From Adineta ricciae (Eukaryota > Rotifera > Eurotatoria > Adinetida > Adinetidae): 64,000 nt of DNA. Positions 63,718 to 64,000 of this stretch are shown one piece after another. The notes beneath the pieces were generated by a model. The model did no database searches. It was not told the origin of the DNA and saw nothing but the letters and a program-made list of their open reading frames with translations. The stretch covers positions 1-64,000 of the forward strand of contig CAJNOJ010000174.1 of NCBI GenBank assembly GCA_905250025.1. Reading direction: 5' to 3'. Numbering within the stretch: position 1 is the stretch's first letter; every line of letters begins with the position of its first letter. A program made the position numbers and the translations under genes.

Positions 63718-64000
63718 CTATTGAACAATAATAGCTGAATCGGCGAGTGTTTTACTTTTGGATGTCGAACCACAGTATGAGCTCGATGTCGGTCGAGAAT
63801 GAACTTCATTCGACTCGGTCGTACTTGTCGCGGATAAACATTTCTTTTCCCAGTCTTGTAACTGAAGTATAAAGCTGATATTCGGATCAACTATTGGCCG
63901 TAGTTGACGCATTGCAGTAAATGCATCGTCTAATTGCATGCGATCTTTTTTGATCATATAAGCGAGTACTAGTGTCGGACTTCGACTGATTCCAGCAGAG
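63718..64000 (-). CDS. Dual-specificity protein phosphatase, C-terminal part (cut by window edge)
   Basis: The last exon region reads, from the window edge, CSAGISRSPTLVLAYMIKKD. This is the end of the HCX5R signature (Cys and Arg both present) and the following helix. RMQLDDAFTAMRQLRPIVDP and NISFILQLQDWEKKC follow, as in MAP-kinase phosphatases (PNxxFxxQLxxxE). A Ser/Thr-rich tail ends at the stop 63718-63720. The upstream substrate-binding half is outside the window, so whether it is a MAPK phosphatase or an atypical DUSP cannot be decided. Confidence 0.88.
   Translation of the reverse strand, partial: SAGISRSPTLVLAYMIKKDRMQLDDAFTAMRQLRPIVDPNISFILQLQDWEKKCLSATSTTESNEVHSRPTSSSYCGSTSKSKTLADSAIIVQ

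Overview
The window reads as intron-rich, AT-rich, gene-dense animal DNA. The metazoan gene set (GFI1/senseless zinc finger, Gs alpha, prohormone convertase 2, BET protein, TMC channel, USP19, MTMR9), about 125 inferred introns that are mostly 45-70 nt, and a B-box/coiled-coil protein of a style common in bdelloid rotifers together point to a bdelloid rotifer (Adineta/Rotaria-like). The organism call is an inference; the gene calls rest on exon-by-exon reading in which every complete gene model summed to a whole number of codons.

Layout. 139-757 (-): first four fingers of a GFI1/senseless-type factor, running off the left edge. 2253-5282 (-): pyruvate kinase, directly downstream of 5578-6689 (-), the U5 snRNP 40 kDa WD40 protein. 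7995-9637 (-): COP9 signalosome subunit 2. 13458-15647 (+): Gs alpha. 16548-18318 (-): a B-box/coiled-coil protein and a second ORF 31 nt downstream, which seem to share a C-terminal domain. 19118-20865 (-): small heat-shock protein with two alpha-crystallin domains. 22290-26572 (-): USP19-like deubiquitinase. 27915-31108 (+): BET double-bromodomain protein. 32016-32944 (-): a PDZ-only protein. 34357-38168 (+): ARHGAP11A-like RhoGAP, convergent with 38711-41826 (-) prohormone convertase 2. 44446-45249 (+): pyroglutamyl-peptidase I. 47855-49008 (+) JKAMP, followed 63 nt later by 49072-51375 (+) MTMR9. 52086-52580 (+): an orphan ORF. 53044-53927 (+) ANKRD54, abutting 53934-54527 (+), an intronless histidine phosphatase. 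54887-58066 (+): TMC-family membrane protein. 58715-61740 (-): a large Gln/His-rich protein. 63718-64000 (-): 3' end of a dual-specificity phosphatase.

Most genes are unlinked housekeeping or signalling functions. The main organisational signal is that several same-strand neighbours are very close and the downstream ATG sits on or just after a polypyrimidine-AG acceptor with no cis donor between them: JKAMP to MTMR9, ANKRD54 to phosphatase, and B-box to second ORF. This is what spliced-leader trans-splicing of polycistronic transcripts would look like. Trans-splicing is known in bdelloids, but here it is inferred from sequence only. In the ANKRD54/phosphatase pair the stop codon of the first gene is itself the acceptor AG. 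Other notable points are a ladder of 9/30/21-nt in-frame micro-exons in pyruvate kinase, a GC-AG intron in USP19, a tandem alpha-crystallin protein, and a 16-bp inverted repeat in the 3.8-kb gap before Gs alpha. I saw no rRNA, tRNA, CRISPR array or intact transposon.
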